Both the position numbers and the translations under genes were made by a program. Of a DNA stretch of 64,000 nucleotides, positions 12,301 through 27,300 are shown piece after piece. The stretch spans positions 55,031,805-55,095,804 of the forward strand of contig OY755237.1 of assembly GCA_963576725.1 (NCBI GenBank), read 5' to 3'. This DNA comes from Azorinus chamasolen (Eukaryota; Mollusca; Bivalvia; Cardiida; Solecurtidae). Position 1 is the stretch's first letter; each line of letters begins with the position of its first letter. The notes under the pieces are model-generated. The model worked only from the letters and a program-made list of their open reading frames with translations. It did not search any database and had not been told where the DNA came from.

Positions 12301-15300
12301 TCAAAGGAACAGTTTCAATCCTAATGCAATGCTGGGTGGATACAAACTGCAGTAGAACCCCTCTAATGCAACCACTTAACGAATAACCATAACTGCTTTT
12401 ATAAGCAGGTGGTTGCTTAATGCAGAATGAAAGTAATGCAGAAAGCTCCTATAGGAGCTTTCTGCATAACTTTCGTCCTGCATTAAGCTACCGCCTGCCT
12501 CTGCCACCCAGAATTATGTCCCTTTTTTGTGGTCGCATTAGAAGGGTTTTACTGTAATTACATAGGTTATCAAAAGTTCACCTCTAGCGTGCAAAGAGTT
12601 GGAAGTTTAACAATTTTGTGCCAAAAAAATCATGAAATATATATACAGGAGGTAAAGTATATAATGGTGTGTGTAGTTCATTCTATAATATTGTGAATTA
12701 GATGTAAGGACAAATATTGTTTGTTTCTGGTGTCCCAAACTAATTTGTTTGGCCATGACCTTTATAATTCTCTTTGAGTCATAATCTTTAACTCTTCCCC
12801 TGTTCAATATTCATGTATGAAATAATGACATGATGAATATTTATAAGCTGACTTTTTATAATATAAACTTTTCAAGAAATCTTTTACTTTGACAAAAACT
12901 ATAGAACCAGATCTTTATCATGTCAAAAGCAAACAGAGCAGACCCTGATTATATGACTCCTATAGGAGCCATCTGATCTGGGTATACTCTGTTTGCAAAT
13001 GCATGAAAAGGCATTTATATGAATAAAAGGGTTAACCATTATTTACCTTTCAAAAAAAGATTCAATATTTACATTACTTAGGTAACTCTTTACCTTTTCA
13101 ATTTTTATTTAAAATTTCAATACTACTGAATATTCATGGAGGAAAAAGTTATAAAGAAATAATTATGGAAGGTGGAACATGCAGCCTTTGCAAACAGAAC
13201 AGACCCAGATCAGATTACTCCTATAGGAGCCATATCTGATCAGAGTCTACTGTTTTGACTTATGGAACTACAAACTGTATATAGATTTGATTAATATTCA
13301 TGATGTCATTATATCTTACATGAATATTCATGAGGTAAAGAGTTCAGCCAAAAACGAACTGCTCTCATATTAGAGTGGTATTCATTGGCTATGAACTTTT
13401 CATCAGGATTTGTATGAGCGAGTGAGTTGGGTTTAACTGCACTGCGACACCAGGATTGGTGTGAAAAGAATTTCAGAAAACAAATCTACCTGACCTACCT
13501 ACCCTAGTTTTTCAAGCATGAACCCGGAAACAAACATTTTATTGTTTTTTGCCTTAGGAAAAGGGACATACAAAACTGAAAAAAAATTGCAAGATACAAT
13601 ACACGGTCACGTTAACACGTATTCACAATTTTTGTTTTCGCTTTAGTTGTAACTAGAATATATTTTTAAGAATTTAACCCTTTTTCTTCATGGCTTTATT
13701 AATATTGATTAACAGATTTTTTATAATGAATGCAGTAATTGTTTGTTGGCAATAGAACCAGATCTACATCAACAGCTCTATACAGAGCTGACTGATCAGA
13801 CATATGTACAGGAGTTGTCTCATCTGGCTCTACTCTGTTTGCATTAAAAGGCATTTCTATGAAGTAAAGGGTTAAATTTTAACTGATTATTCTGCAATGC
13901 TTCTTTAGTTTGGGTAAGTGGGTAACTTGGTTAGTTAATTTTGAAATGCAATGTAATACCAAAATTATACTAAGTAATCTGACATCTAGATCTGATGTGC
14001 CTGGCTCTCCACCTGTTTGTAAAGTCAGAGGTCCAGATAAGATACCTAAGTTCAACATTTTCAACAACAAGCCTTTTATTTCCCCACCAAACCCTATACT
14101 GTGACCACTCTGTGGTCACAGTATAGGATTTGGTGGATAAATGTTGATTTTAATATTTGGGTATGCTCCTTTATCTGTAGCTTTGTAAAGCTGTATAATT
14201 CAATATTGAATATTCAATTTTAATCAATCTAAATTAGACTGCCATAGACGCAAATAGTGTAGACACTGCTCCTTTTAGGAGCCGTTTGATCAGAGTCTGC
14301 ACTATTTGCCCAAGTCTGTCTGTCTAAATCCTGAGTGTAATTAGAGTATCCAAAAACATACATGAAGCGAGTCTAAGTGAAATGAAAAAAAATATATTCA
14401 AATGGACACCAACAAAGGTGAAATCTAAGAATAATATATTCAAATGGAGACTGACAAAATTGTGATACGTAACAATCTGAGGTAAACAGGAAAGGGTGTG
14501 TGTTTACGTCAACGGTTTCCATGAATGTACACATGATATATAGGGAATGAACAAATAGTTTGAAGTCTGGAAATCATTTGCAGTAAAGCGGCTACTCAAA
14601 GAAGTCTGTTTGTCAATTTTAAACCCTATACATCGTGAGAGAAATAACAACACAATGAATCTTTATTAATATTATTTACACAAAAAAATTTGACGATGGC
14701 AGAAAACTGTAGAATCAGACTTATATTATTCTACAAGCCAACAGAGCAGACTCTGATCAGACAAATTCTTCAGCAGCTGTTAGATCAAAGTCTTCCCTGT
14801 TTGCAAAGGTGTTAACAGGCGTATTAACTCATTCCCTCCTAGACTATTTCTAGACCCAACCTCTTTGAATAAATTTACCTAAAAGGAGCATTAACTATAG
14901 AAAAGGAGAATTTTATTGTATTTTTTAATCCATTGTGATGAAAAGAACATTTGCTCCTACATGAAGCAAAATAATGCTCTGTTTATCACAATGGTTTCAA
15001 AACATGAATTTTACAGAGGTGACAAAATGCGTCACTAGGAGGGAAATTGTGTTAATGAAGTAGAGGGTTAATTAAGACAAGTAATACCTTAATGCAGGAT
15101 GAAAGTAATGCAGTAATGCTCCCAGGAAGCTTTCTGCGTTATTTTTGTCCTGCATTGAGTAGGCACCTGCTTTTACAAACCCCAATGTTTATTCAGTAAC
15201 TGGCCATTTTAAGGAGGTACTAATGTATGTCAGAGCTATATCTACCACTGAACTCTCTATTATTAGCAGCTAATTGTCTGGCTTTATTGAAACTTCATGC

Positions 15301-18300
15301 AAACATTCTCCTTATTTAAATTCACACAGTTGGTTAGTTGGGACTTAACAAACAATGGCCATCTCTCTTTTAAGTCAAATAGAAATTACTCTTTTATTGC
15401 AAATGTCAACAAAATGCAAAATGATTGCAATCCAAGATAAGACACTGCCTTTTCAAGGCAGCATCTGATAAGAGACATCACTGTATTTTGCAACCTCTAG
15501 TTCTAAGCATACAGTTCATTCCTTTGAAATCTGCATTTAATTATCTAATTTTTTATATTTTACCGAAATGTTTTAACAAATTTTGTTGCAAATAACAATC
15601 AGAAATTAGGCATGAAAATCACATGACTATCTCTGTTCAAAAGAGACACTAGAATGTAGATACTGATTCACCCCAAATCAATGCCCCCTCCCCTGTCAAC
15701 TGCAGGACACGGTGCTACGACTTATGTATGACTGTATAGCTATGATTTGGTCTTTGACAAGGGCTACGTATAATTCTAGTGTTACTGAGTGTATAACATA
15801 TTCCAAATGCATAAGTGTAACACATAATGATAAACCATACTGTAAGTTTCAGGACTTTTGGAGTTATGCATCACACTAAAAGAATGATGGACAGACTGAC
15901 AGTGTGATGGAAGGACAGACATAAAAATGAATAGTAAATCTATTCTTCCCATTTCAAAAAGGCTGCATAAATGGTCCCATTATTCACCCAAAATTTGTAT
16001 AAAAAAAATCAAGTTTGATCTTAAATCTATATTGATATAAACCGATATTGCATGATACCAGAAGTCCATATTGAACCCTTAATATGCTGATAACTAAAAC
16101 TGGCTCCTCCCTCTCTGAATGATGATTAACCCTTTCCCTCATATAAACGTATTTTCACACATTTGCAAACAGAGAAGACCCAGATCAGACGGCTCCTATA
16201 GGAGCCGTCTGATCAGGGTCTGCTCTGTTTGCTAGTGGAATTTGAATAATTCCATTTCTTTGCTTTCTAAAATGGCTACAATGTTCCACCTTCAAGGTTT
16301 CATTTTAACTATTTTGTTCATGAATATTCAGTGGGTATTGAAATTTGTAATAAACATAGAACAGGGAAAGGGTTAAAAAACAAGTTGTATCAAAAGTTAT
16401 CACTGATGGAAGTGCATTTTATGACATACAGTGCAGACTCAGATCAAAGGACTCTCTCAGGAGTCCTTTGATCTGGGTCTACACTGTTTGTAAAGGTCTT
16501 ATATACTCGGTTCCCAAACATTAACACTTTACTCCATAAATATGCTTTTTTACACCTTTGCAAACAAAGTAGACCCAGATCAGAGGGCTCACTAGGAGCC
16601 ATGTGATCTGGGTCTGCTCTGCTCTGCTTGCTTATGATATAATACAGCTATGATTCTATGGTTTCTGCTATGGTCAAAACTTCCTGTGTTCATGTGCTAT
16701 TTAACGAATTAATCTAATTAATATACATGATGTCAATATTTCTTACATATTCATGAAGGAAAGTTTTAAGTGTTATGACAGCTATGAACATGTAACATTC
16801 TTATGACTGTAGGATTCTTATTATTCCAATGCTGGGACATAATTGATGTAATCAGCATAAAATCTCAGACCAACTCCTGCTTCTTATGCTTTCATATCAA
16901 GCATTATTACAGAAAACCAGTTTCCTATCAGAATTTGAAATTTTTCACTTATAGTAGGAAGACAGAAGTCAGTGCAGGAATTAAAGAAAACCGTGCCCTG
17001 AAACATTTACAAAATAATAAACCCTGTGTAAGGAAACAAGAGAAAAGTCTCTGAAGAGTAAAGCAATATAAATTGACTAAGTGTTCTTAGAAAATAAGTT
17101 TGCTGTGACTTCAAAGAAAATGAAACATGCACATTGCATCTTCAATGGCCAGGCAACACACAGAGGGAACCATTTGCCATAGAGTCATGACGATTACAAA
17201 CATAGAAAGGATGATTACAACAATGACAAACAACTATGACAAGGACAAGCGATTAAAAATGCCAAACCACATATGTTTTGACATTACATGATTAAACCAC
17301 ATGAACATGTGTGAGAGAAAGCTTGCATGAACCTCAAACTACACGTAGCAGCCGAACCACGCCATGACATACCAGTCTCCGTACTCTCTTCGGACTCTTT
17401 GTTTTGCGGGATGTAGCGATTAACAAAAACTTTAGATGTGAGTGAGTTGGTGTTAGTCTCGTTCTGAGTCTCAGACTCAGTTTTGCTCTCTTCAGACTCA
17501 CAAGAATTGGGAAGTTCATTTTCTGTGACCTTAGATCTACTAGCTGCCCTCTTGTCCGACAGTTCTTGGTAAATCTCTACAATCCAGATATCCAGAGTGG
17601 TTAACACTTTGAATGCAGGAAACAAGTGTACTGGCATTTACAAACAGTGTAGACCTACATCAGAGAACTCTTAGAGGAGCCCTCTTATTGGGGTCCGTAC
17701 TGTTTGTCTTTCGAAACCGTCTTTCAAATTATACACTTTAAACAGAATGGACTGAATGTATAATTTCACTTTGAAAATACAGCATTCAAAGGGTTAAGAC
17801 AGATGACGCTAAGGATTTGGAAACAACATTGTTCTGAATTTGAACAAAGCAATGTATACAAATAAGCTTAAATGTATGATAAACATGAAATGTATCAACA
17901 TGATAGCTGTAAAATCAGACTCTTGTAAGTTCTCCTCTAGCACTCTAAACACTTGTTGAGTGCAGTTATTGTGCTTCAATATTTTTCAGAAACATTAGAG
18001 GTCCAGATAAGATGTATAAATTTATAGCTCCTTTATTTCTTCACCAAACCGATTACTGTGACCACTCTTTAGAATCGTCTCTTCAAGACAATTCTAAAGA
18101 GTGGTCACAGTAAAGGGTTTTGTGGAGAAATGATGATTTTATTATTTGAGTATGCACCTTTATCTGTAGTTCTGGACATGATTAATGCCAAAAAGGTTGG
18201 AGCCTGAAGAGACACACAGTTTCTAAGAGTCACATCTGGATCCAAACCATTTTCAACGGCTATCATAAACTCCTAGAAGAGTGCTGAAGGTTAACCTTTT

Positions 18301-21300
18301 ACCTGATAGAGTTGCCTTTTCATGCCTTTGCAATCAGAGTAGACCAAGTTCATATAGCTCCTGTAAGAGTCATCTGATCAGGGACTGCTCCATTTGCTCA
18401 TCAATCAATACAGATCTGATTCTACAATTTCTGACATGATAAGTTTTCAAGCTCATAATGCCAAGTAATATTCATACAGTCATTATTTCTTACATGATAT
18501 TAATTAGGTAAAGGGTTAAAGTAGCAATAGGCATTCTGAACTACTACTGAATGATTTGACCAATCTTCTTGTCATATTATCCATATAGAAGTTGGTGTAT
18601 ATCATTTGATAGTATGTCTTAGTACACTGTACAACCTGCCTTTAGCGACCACATACATAATGAATAAACATAGGGGTATATAAGAGCAGGTGGCTGGTTA
18701 ATGCAGGGTGCTTTCTGCATAACTTTCACCCTGCATTAAGCTACCACCTGTCTTAAAAGTTCAGAATTGGACTTGTTCTGTGCAGTTGCTATAGAGAGAC
18801 TGTACTGTATTTTAATGTATATAGCACGGGACCTGTTCAGTAAAATTATACACAGTATAACCCCTCTAAACTGGACGTTAAATTTAGTATAAATATCGGT
18901 CTTGGAGACATGTGGCAGCTTAATGCAGGGTGAAAGTCATGCAGAAAGCTCCTCTAGGAGCTTTCTGCATTACTTTCACTCTGCATTAAGCAGCCACCTG
19001 CCAAAAAGTATCGAAATTGTTCTCTACTAGAATTGTGGTGCAGACGGGTTTTACTGTACACATTTATATACTGATCATATCCGCAAAAGTTTCAAAAAGG
19101 CAATTATTCTCATAACTCTGTTATAAAGTAAAGAAGTAAAGGCGCCCAAGGAACCAACTCACCTCTTGACCTTCCGCTTAGTGCTGGGGTGGTTTTTGTC
19201 AAATCAGTGTAAGCCGACAATGGCATCGATCTAAAATCCAAGTCTGCCGATGTTGTTCTATTTCTATCCCTTCTGCTCCTTTCTATATCCCTTCTATCAA
19301 AACAATCATACTTCTTATCAGGTAGACTGTAGTCCTTCTTGACTGGACCAAGGGCGCTCGGCCTCTCTGGCGTTAGAGGACGGACATCATACTTCGTTGA
19401 TGGACGGATGGAAGGTGACTTTTCAGATGACCCACCATCTGGTCCTACTCTGTAGCTTTCATATCTGGAATAAGTTGGTATCATTGCATGATGCATACAG
19501 TTTCATAGCTCAATCAATATGATAGAAAGACAGATTTATGTTGGTAATAAAGTAATCAGCTCAATGCACCACATAAAGATAACACAGCTACATATCTTTT
19601 AGGCCTTTTGCAAACAGTAAACCCAGAGTAGATGGCTCCTGTAGGGTCTACTCTGTTTTCTTACAGAATAATGTAGATTCTGATTCTATAGTTTCTGCTG
19701 AAGCAAAAAATAACATCATGAATATTTATCAGCTAACGTTTAACAATAGTAAATGAATGCAGGACATTTTGGCCATAGCAGAAACTGCAGAATCAGATCT
19801 GAATAGCTCCATAAGCAAACAGAGCAGACCCTGATCAAATGGCTCCTTTACAAGTTGTCTGAGGTCTATGTTTTGTGAAGGTGTGAAAAGGCATTTAAAT
19901 GCTTTTAACCCTTTATTCCCTGAATATTCCAGTTATAAGATATGATGACACTATAAATACTAATTAGATTATGTTTTAAAATGACATATTAACACATGAA
20001 ATAGTTACCAAAGCAGAAACTGTAGAATCAGATCTACATGTATATAATTCAATAAGCAAAGCAGAACAGACCCTGATCAGACGGCTCCTATAGGAGCCAT
20101 ATGATCTGAGTCTACTCTGTTTGCAAAGGCATAGAGAGGCATATTTATGGAGTAAAGGGTTAAAGAAATTCATGTTTATTCATTAATTAGTTGCTTCAGA
20201 GGAATTATATTGTATTGTCTTTCAGTAAAGATAACTATTCCTCTGTTATTGGAAAGTATATTGTGTTCTATATCTTTTCAAAGACACTGTGTCAAACAGT
20301 TTAGATCCTGATGAGATGTGGTAACTTAACTGAGTTTCTCATCTGGATCTAGATTGTTTATAAGCATTATAATTTATTACTCCCTGACCTACCTATTGAA
20401 CAAGAACATAAAAGTGACATATTCCCTAGAGTAAATAGTCAACCTACCTTAGACTGTCTGACTTGCTGAATCTGTCAGTTTCAAAGTCTTTTTCTACTCT
20501 AACAGATTCTTGTTTTATATCATATCGAGTTGACCTTTTGTACATGTATTTTTTCCGCTCTTCACTCAGAGACCTATCAGGCTCTGATGATCTGTAGTCT
20601 GTGCGTCCATGATCACTATGGTAACTGGCATCTCGATATTTGTCTTTATCTTCTGTAACAGAAAATGACGGACAAGTTTGATGATTTCCATTTGCGTGTG
20701 TGTATAGCGCATTTACAGTAAAACCTCGCTATAACGGCCACTGAATTGTGTTAATTGGTTTGTACTTAGGGCAGGTGGCAGCTTAAAGCAAGGTGAAAGT
20801 AAAACAGAACGCTCCTATAGTAGCGTTCTGTTTTACTTTCACCTTGCTTTAAGCAGCCACCTGCCTTTAACACAAAATACTTGATGTAATTCAGTGGCCG
20901 TTATAGAGAGGTTTTACTGTAATTAATACTATACTGCATGAATATTCATGTAAGAATTGATGGCATTATGAATATTTATTCTATGAATTTTAATAATGGT
21001 ATATGGACATAGGATTTTTTGGCCATGGCAGAAACTTTAGAATCAGATCTATACTATTCATAAGCAAATACAGCAGACCCCTGATCAGGAGATATCTGAT
21101 TTAGGTCTACTCTGTTTGAAAAAGGCCTAAAAATGTGTATCTATGGAGTAAAGGGTTAAGAGATTAAAGATATCAGAACTAAAATGTTGCATACCAAGTT
21201 TCTCAAATCTGTCGAGAGTCCGAGCACCAGCTGAATCTTCACTGTTGTGTTTGCGGACACTGCTGACAAGTTCCAAAGACTTTCTAAGCTCATCGAGTTC

Positions 21301-24300
21301 TTCCTTTAACCTGACATTGTCATCATGGAGCTGGTAGTTACGGTTCCGCAAGCTGCGGTTGTCCTCCTTCACTTGCTGTAACTCTATCTTGTACCGATAG
21401 TCTGTTACCTCAGAGTAAGAAGACTGGTTCTCCTTCAACCTCTGGTTCTAAAACAATCAAACAAAATAGAATAAGAAAAGTGTAATAAACATAGATGGAT
21501 ATGTTACGTGTGTAGCTTTGATTTAAACCATTCCCATCTTCAAGCATGAATTGATCACTTCATTAACACATGTTTTATAAGTTCATTTTTTTTTAAGGAA
21601 AGTGTTGGCTCTGTAGGAATAGATCTGTAAAATTCATAAGCAAAACAGAGCAGACCCTGATCAGACCATTGCTACAGGAGCTGTCTGGTCTTGGTCTAAT
21701 CTGTAGGAAAGGTGGGGAAAAAATATATATTAAGGAAACAGTTAAGACCAAGAAATAAGATCTGTGAAAAAAGGGTACAAAAAGAATCAGTGCCCTCATG
21801 GTTTCCAGATTCCTATCTGACTCTTTACACACAATGTTTTTGTCTGATGCAATTGTCAAAGTTACTTTTCCTATTAATTCCCTTCATAACAGATTGTCAA
21901 ACAGTTTGGATCCTGATGATAGTCCCATTTAATTGCTAGTTTTACATTACATAGTACAAAATGTATAAAAAAGAAAGAAATGGCATATACTTCTAATACA
22001 TCTAATGAGACCACTAAAAAGGGGCATAATTCTGGGTGGCAGAGGCATGTAGTAGCTTAATGCAGGAGGAAAGTTATGCAGAAAGCTCCTATAGGAGCTT
22101 TCTGTATTACTTTCATCCTGCATTAAGCAACCACCTGCTTATAAAGGGAACTATGGTTAGTCTTTAAGTGGTCACATTAGCGGGGTTCTACTGTATATGG
22201 CCCTGCAGATAATTGGTGTCTTAACCATTTACTTCATGAATATTCATGTAACAGATAATTACAGTATGAATATTAATTAGATTAATTTCTATAATGGTAT
22301 GTGAACACAGGAATTTTAGCTATGGCAGAAACTGTAGAATCACATCTATATTATTCATAAGAAAGTAGAGCAGATCTTGATCAGATGGCTGTATACTAGT
22401 CTGGGTCTACTCTGTTTGCAAAAGCATTAAAATCCATACCCTGTACAGGGCTAAAAAAGTTTGAAAGCTTCAACTGAAAGTTAACTATTTATCCAAATTT
22501 GTTAAAATAACAGCACAGGTCTTCACTGTTCACAAGTGCCATTACATTCAGTTCATGCAAAGGATTAACCCTTTACTCAAAGTATGCCTTTCTATGCCTT
22601 GGCAAACAGAGTAGACCCAGATCAGACATCTATAGGAGCCATCTGATCAGGGTCTGCTCTGTTTGCTTATGATATAATATAGATCTACAGTTTCTGTCAC
22701 GGCTAAATTTCATACATGGGATGTCCATGTGCCATTAAAGCAAATAATCTAATGAATATCCATGATGTCATTATTTTGACATGAATATTCATAGAAGACA
22801 AGATTAAACAATGACTTGCCTCTGTTTTGAGATGCCTGGTTTCATCTTCCACTTCCCTTAGTCTAGCTGACTGTGTAGATCTGAGTGTCTCATTGTCAGC
22901 AGCCAGCTCTTTGACTCTCTTCTCGACTGCAGACTTCTCTTCAATGGCTGCCTCATTCACCTCATGCAAGTCCTGAATCTGACTATTCAACTCATCTATG
23001 GCAAAGAAGAGAAATGCAACATTAGATACAGTAAAATCTCTCTCTAAAACTAGACATTCAATTCAGTATAAATATCGGCCTTGGAGACAGTTCTTCTGCA
23101 GCTTCTGCAAAGAACAAAATCTCCTTATTCATAATGAAATCTTAAAACATCAGCTAATTAATATTCACAAAGGGTTACTCAACAATAATTCATGACTTGA
23201 CCAGCAGGTAATCCAATCATTCAAAACAAGAAGACATAATTTTATGAAGATTTCAAACAGTACATCATAGAGAATTAGAGATCTGATTTTTACTACTAAG
23301 TGGCCATTTACCTGATAAAGGCACTGATATAGACCCTCTTTTGGAGCACTTGCAATCAGAGTTGACCCATATCAGATGGCCCCTGTAGGAACTGTCTTAT
23401 TGGGAGTCTGCTCTGTTTGCATATGGAATTGTACAGAACTGATACTACAGTTTCTGCCATGACAGAAATGTCCTGTTTTCATATGCCATTATAACACTTT
23501 CCATCTAATTAATATTTATGATGTTATTACCATGCTGGTATGGAAATGTGATAACTACCCTAAATACTTAGCTTATAATGTAGACCCAGATGAAGGAGTA
23601 GTTTAATTGGTGTATACACTATTTGCTATTCCATTAGTTATCAAAATGGTGCAGGACTGACTAATTTAGATTTACAAATGAGAGGACAGGGGAGATTGGA
23701 TGTCCTAAACTTTAACCCATTACTCAATTGATACACCTTTCTATGTCTTTGCAAACAGAGTAGACCCAGATCAGACGGCTCCTATAGGAGCCATCTGATC
23801 TGGGTCTGCTCTGTTTGCTTCTTGTATAATATAGATGTGATTCTACAGTTTTTACCAGGGTCAATTTTGCTATAATAAATATTAAGCTAATTAATATTCA
23901 TACATACATTAATTCTTACATAAATATTTATGAAGTAAAGGTTTAAGGTACAGTACAATACCTATTTTCCTTTGCAGAGCTGTTGGGCTATTGGGATCAT
24001 AGCGGTTGAGACTTGGTTCATCTTTCTGTCTTAGTTCTTCTCGCAAGCGGACGACTTCAGAGCTAAGCCTCTCCCTCTCATCAACTACATCTCTGTACTT
24101 TCTCTCCAGCTGAGGGAAAAAAGCAACATGAAATCAGAACAATAGATAAAGGTGTATATTCAAAAACTAAAATCATCCCATTTTTCACTGACATGGTTAG
24201 AGTTTGACAGCCGCTTAACCCATTCCTCCATAGGCTATCTTTAGACTCAACCTCTTTGAATGAATCTACCGAAAAGGAACATTAACTAGAGAAAAGGAAA

Positions 24301-27300
24301 ATTTTAGAATTTTGTAGTTTGAAACCATTGTGATAAAAAGAGCATTTGCTCCTATAGGAGCAAATGCTCAATTTATCACAATGGTTTCATAAAGTGACTT
24401 TTACAGAGACGTAGAAAGGTGTACCGTATTTATGGAGGAAAGGGTTAAGACAGGTATTACTGTATTTAAAATATATCATCATTTCTCCACCAGAACCTAT
24501 GTTGCAGCCACACTCCAGAATCGTCTCTTTGAGACAATTGTAAGGAGTGATCACAGCATTTGGTTAGGCAGAGAAACAAAGGAGATGTTCTTGAAAAAAT
24601 GTTTAATGTATGTGTATGTTGTCTTGTATTTTTCTGTGCTTCTGACTACTACATCTACAAACTTATCTGCCTTACCTCTGCCATCTGTTGACCGGGTGAC
24701 ACCCTGGCTCTGTGTCTGTCAAGGTCACCTTGCAACATTTTGTTTATATCCTTGATCTCTTCAAATTGACTATTCAACTCTACAATTTCTTGTTCTCGGG
24801 TTGCAAGTAGATTCCTTAGATTTGACACTGTATGCTACAAAGATAAATGAACTATTTGTATTATAAACTTTTAACCCTTTAATCCATATATACATGTATA
24901 AGCCTTTTTATACCTTTTATTGTAAAGCCTTTACAAACAGAATAGACCCAGATAAGATGGGGTCTATAGACAGTCTATAGACTGATCAGGGTATGATCTC
25001 TTTGCTTATACTATACAGATCTGATTCAACAGTATGTCATGGTAAAAGATATTTTGTTCATAGTGCCATTGTAAAAAATCAGTAAATTAATAAATCATGC
25101 TATCAGTATTCCTTGCCTGAATATTTTTTATATAAAGGGTTAATAATCTATTTGTATCATAAACTTTTAAAGTTAAAATGGATACATAAATGAGTGATTG
25201 ACAGTTAAATATGAAAGGTAAACTGTCAAATGTATCCCTTTTACTGTCATATTAACAAATGTTCTTACAAGAAAATCTAGTCATTGTAGTACAATAAAAA
25301 AAAGTTAACAATTACCTCAAGTCCCTCAACTGGAGTGTTCACTGGCGTGATAGTTCTACTACTTGCATTTGACAAGGGAGTTCTGGGAGTGGTTCTCCCT
25401 GGCAACAGTGGACCCTTCATCACAGGCCCTACAGCTGGTATTCTGATGTGATTATCAGGAGTCATGCTCCTTTTGTCTGGACTTTGCCGCTGATTACCAA
25501 TTACCGGTAGACTGGAAGTACTGCCGGCCCTGGAGCCTGGCCCATCACTAAGGACCGGTGTCCTTCGTACCTCAGTACCATTTTCATAATACTGTGACAG
25601 TTCTTGTTCACTGGTGAGGCTCTGAGGCCGGGAGCCACCATGGTTACTATTGCTACGTGAACCACTTCCCTGACTACCACTAAACTGTCTCATTTCTTCA
25701 TTTAGGTATAATTTTTCCTGACTTGATTTGAGGGCGTCTGAGATGAGCTCTCTCTGAGGAGTTTGGCGTTGTGAGCTAGCAGCTGAATGTTGAGCTGAGC
25801 CTTGAGCAGAATTCTGAGCTGAAGCCTGAGAGGAATGATTTGATATTCTTGGAGAACCTGATAAATAATCACGCCTAATCGGCGAGTGTCGGTCTGCTGG
25901 GTTTAAAACATCACCTATTTGCTCTGGTGGTGGGGTAAATGCACCTGAACCATTTCTCACTTCAGCCCTAGGTTCTAAATTTGGTGATGTTAGGTCTTGA
26001 AGAACAGAATCCTTAATCACATCATCTAGAATATGCCTAGTGACCGAGTTTGCAGAGCGATTAGATCCAACAGATTCTGGCCGCACTGGGGATACTCCTG
26101 TTGCTGTGGGTGTCTGCCTGGCTGAACTGTGGGCGGAGCTATGAGCAGAGCTATGTCTGGAATGGATTGGACTCTCGGTACTGTATATAGGTGACCTTGC
26201 ATGACCATTGCCCAAAACATCATCTATGACTGGTGGGCTCCCATGCCCTGAATAACTTGCTTTAGATCCTCCTGAGCGAATACTGTGCTGTTCTACGTCA
26301 TCTTCAATCACAGACTTATTAAAAGACTCCCCATAACCCAGGTCTGAGCTTTTCAGAGCAGTTTCATCTCCATCCTGGTATTGTTTAACTCCGTCATCAC
26401 CAACTGGACTTCTCCTTCCATCCAGATCAGAGAAGTCTGACTTTAATGAGTAATTAATTTCCTGATCGAAATCAGTGTCAAGCAAGGAACTTTTTTGGCT
26501 CATTTGTGTCCTTATAAGGTCTTCGTATTTACCAGTAACATGTATACTACTGTCAGTGTTAACATGATTGGCTGTTTCCTCTGGCTCCGCCTCCATTCTG
26601 ACCCTGGATGCTGTATAACTATGACCTGTGGGTCTGGTTGGGGAATATCTAGTGTCCTGCTGTTGCTTTGAGCCTATTTCATGACCATTGGTCTGTTTCT
26701 GCTGTTTTATGAATTCCTCTGCTTTTGCAACTCCTGTCTTATCTGCTTCATCCTCAATTATATCTGAAATAGATTAAAACACAGCAGAATAAACATTTGT
26801 GTCTTAACAGTACGTGGCTGCTGAACGCAGGACAAAAGTAATGCAAAAGGCTTCTATAGTCGCTTTCTGCGCGGTAATCTTTCATCCTGCATTAACCTAC
26901 CACCTCATTTTTAACCCTTCCCTGTTTAGTATCCATGTAAGAAATAAGACTTTTTATAATGGCTTATGTACACAGAATGTTTTGGTATTGGTAGAAGCCA
27001 AAGAGTCAGATCAATTATAATGTCATAAGCAAACAGAGCAGACCCAGATCAGACGGCTCCTATAGGAGCCATCTCATCTTGGTCTACTCTGTTCGCAAAT
27101 GTGTGAAAAGCGTTGAAATCAAGGAAAGGGTTAATTAAAGAGGTTGTATTGCACATGAAATTCAAATTCTCAATATAATGAAAAACTTATCTGAAGGACG
27201 TACATCATTACAACTTATAATACATGTACATGTACATCCATAAACCTTAGAATATGTGGATTCCAATGATACATGAATTCCAATATTAACATCAACTTGT

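Noticed and set aside
16803..17054. Plus-strand 83-codon frame
   Set aside because: No homology, splice signals or composition difference; chance frame in an intron.
17334..17519. Alternative frame in gene A exon 9
   Set aside because: Does not fit the phases of exons 8 and 10; the other frame does.
26026..26223. 65-codon minus-strand frame within exon 2 of gene A
   Set aside because: Overlaps the real frame in another register.
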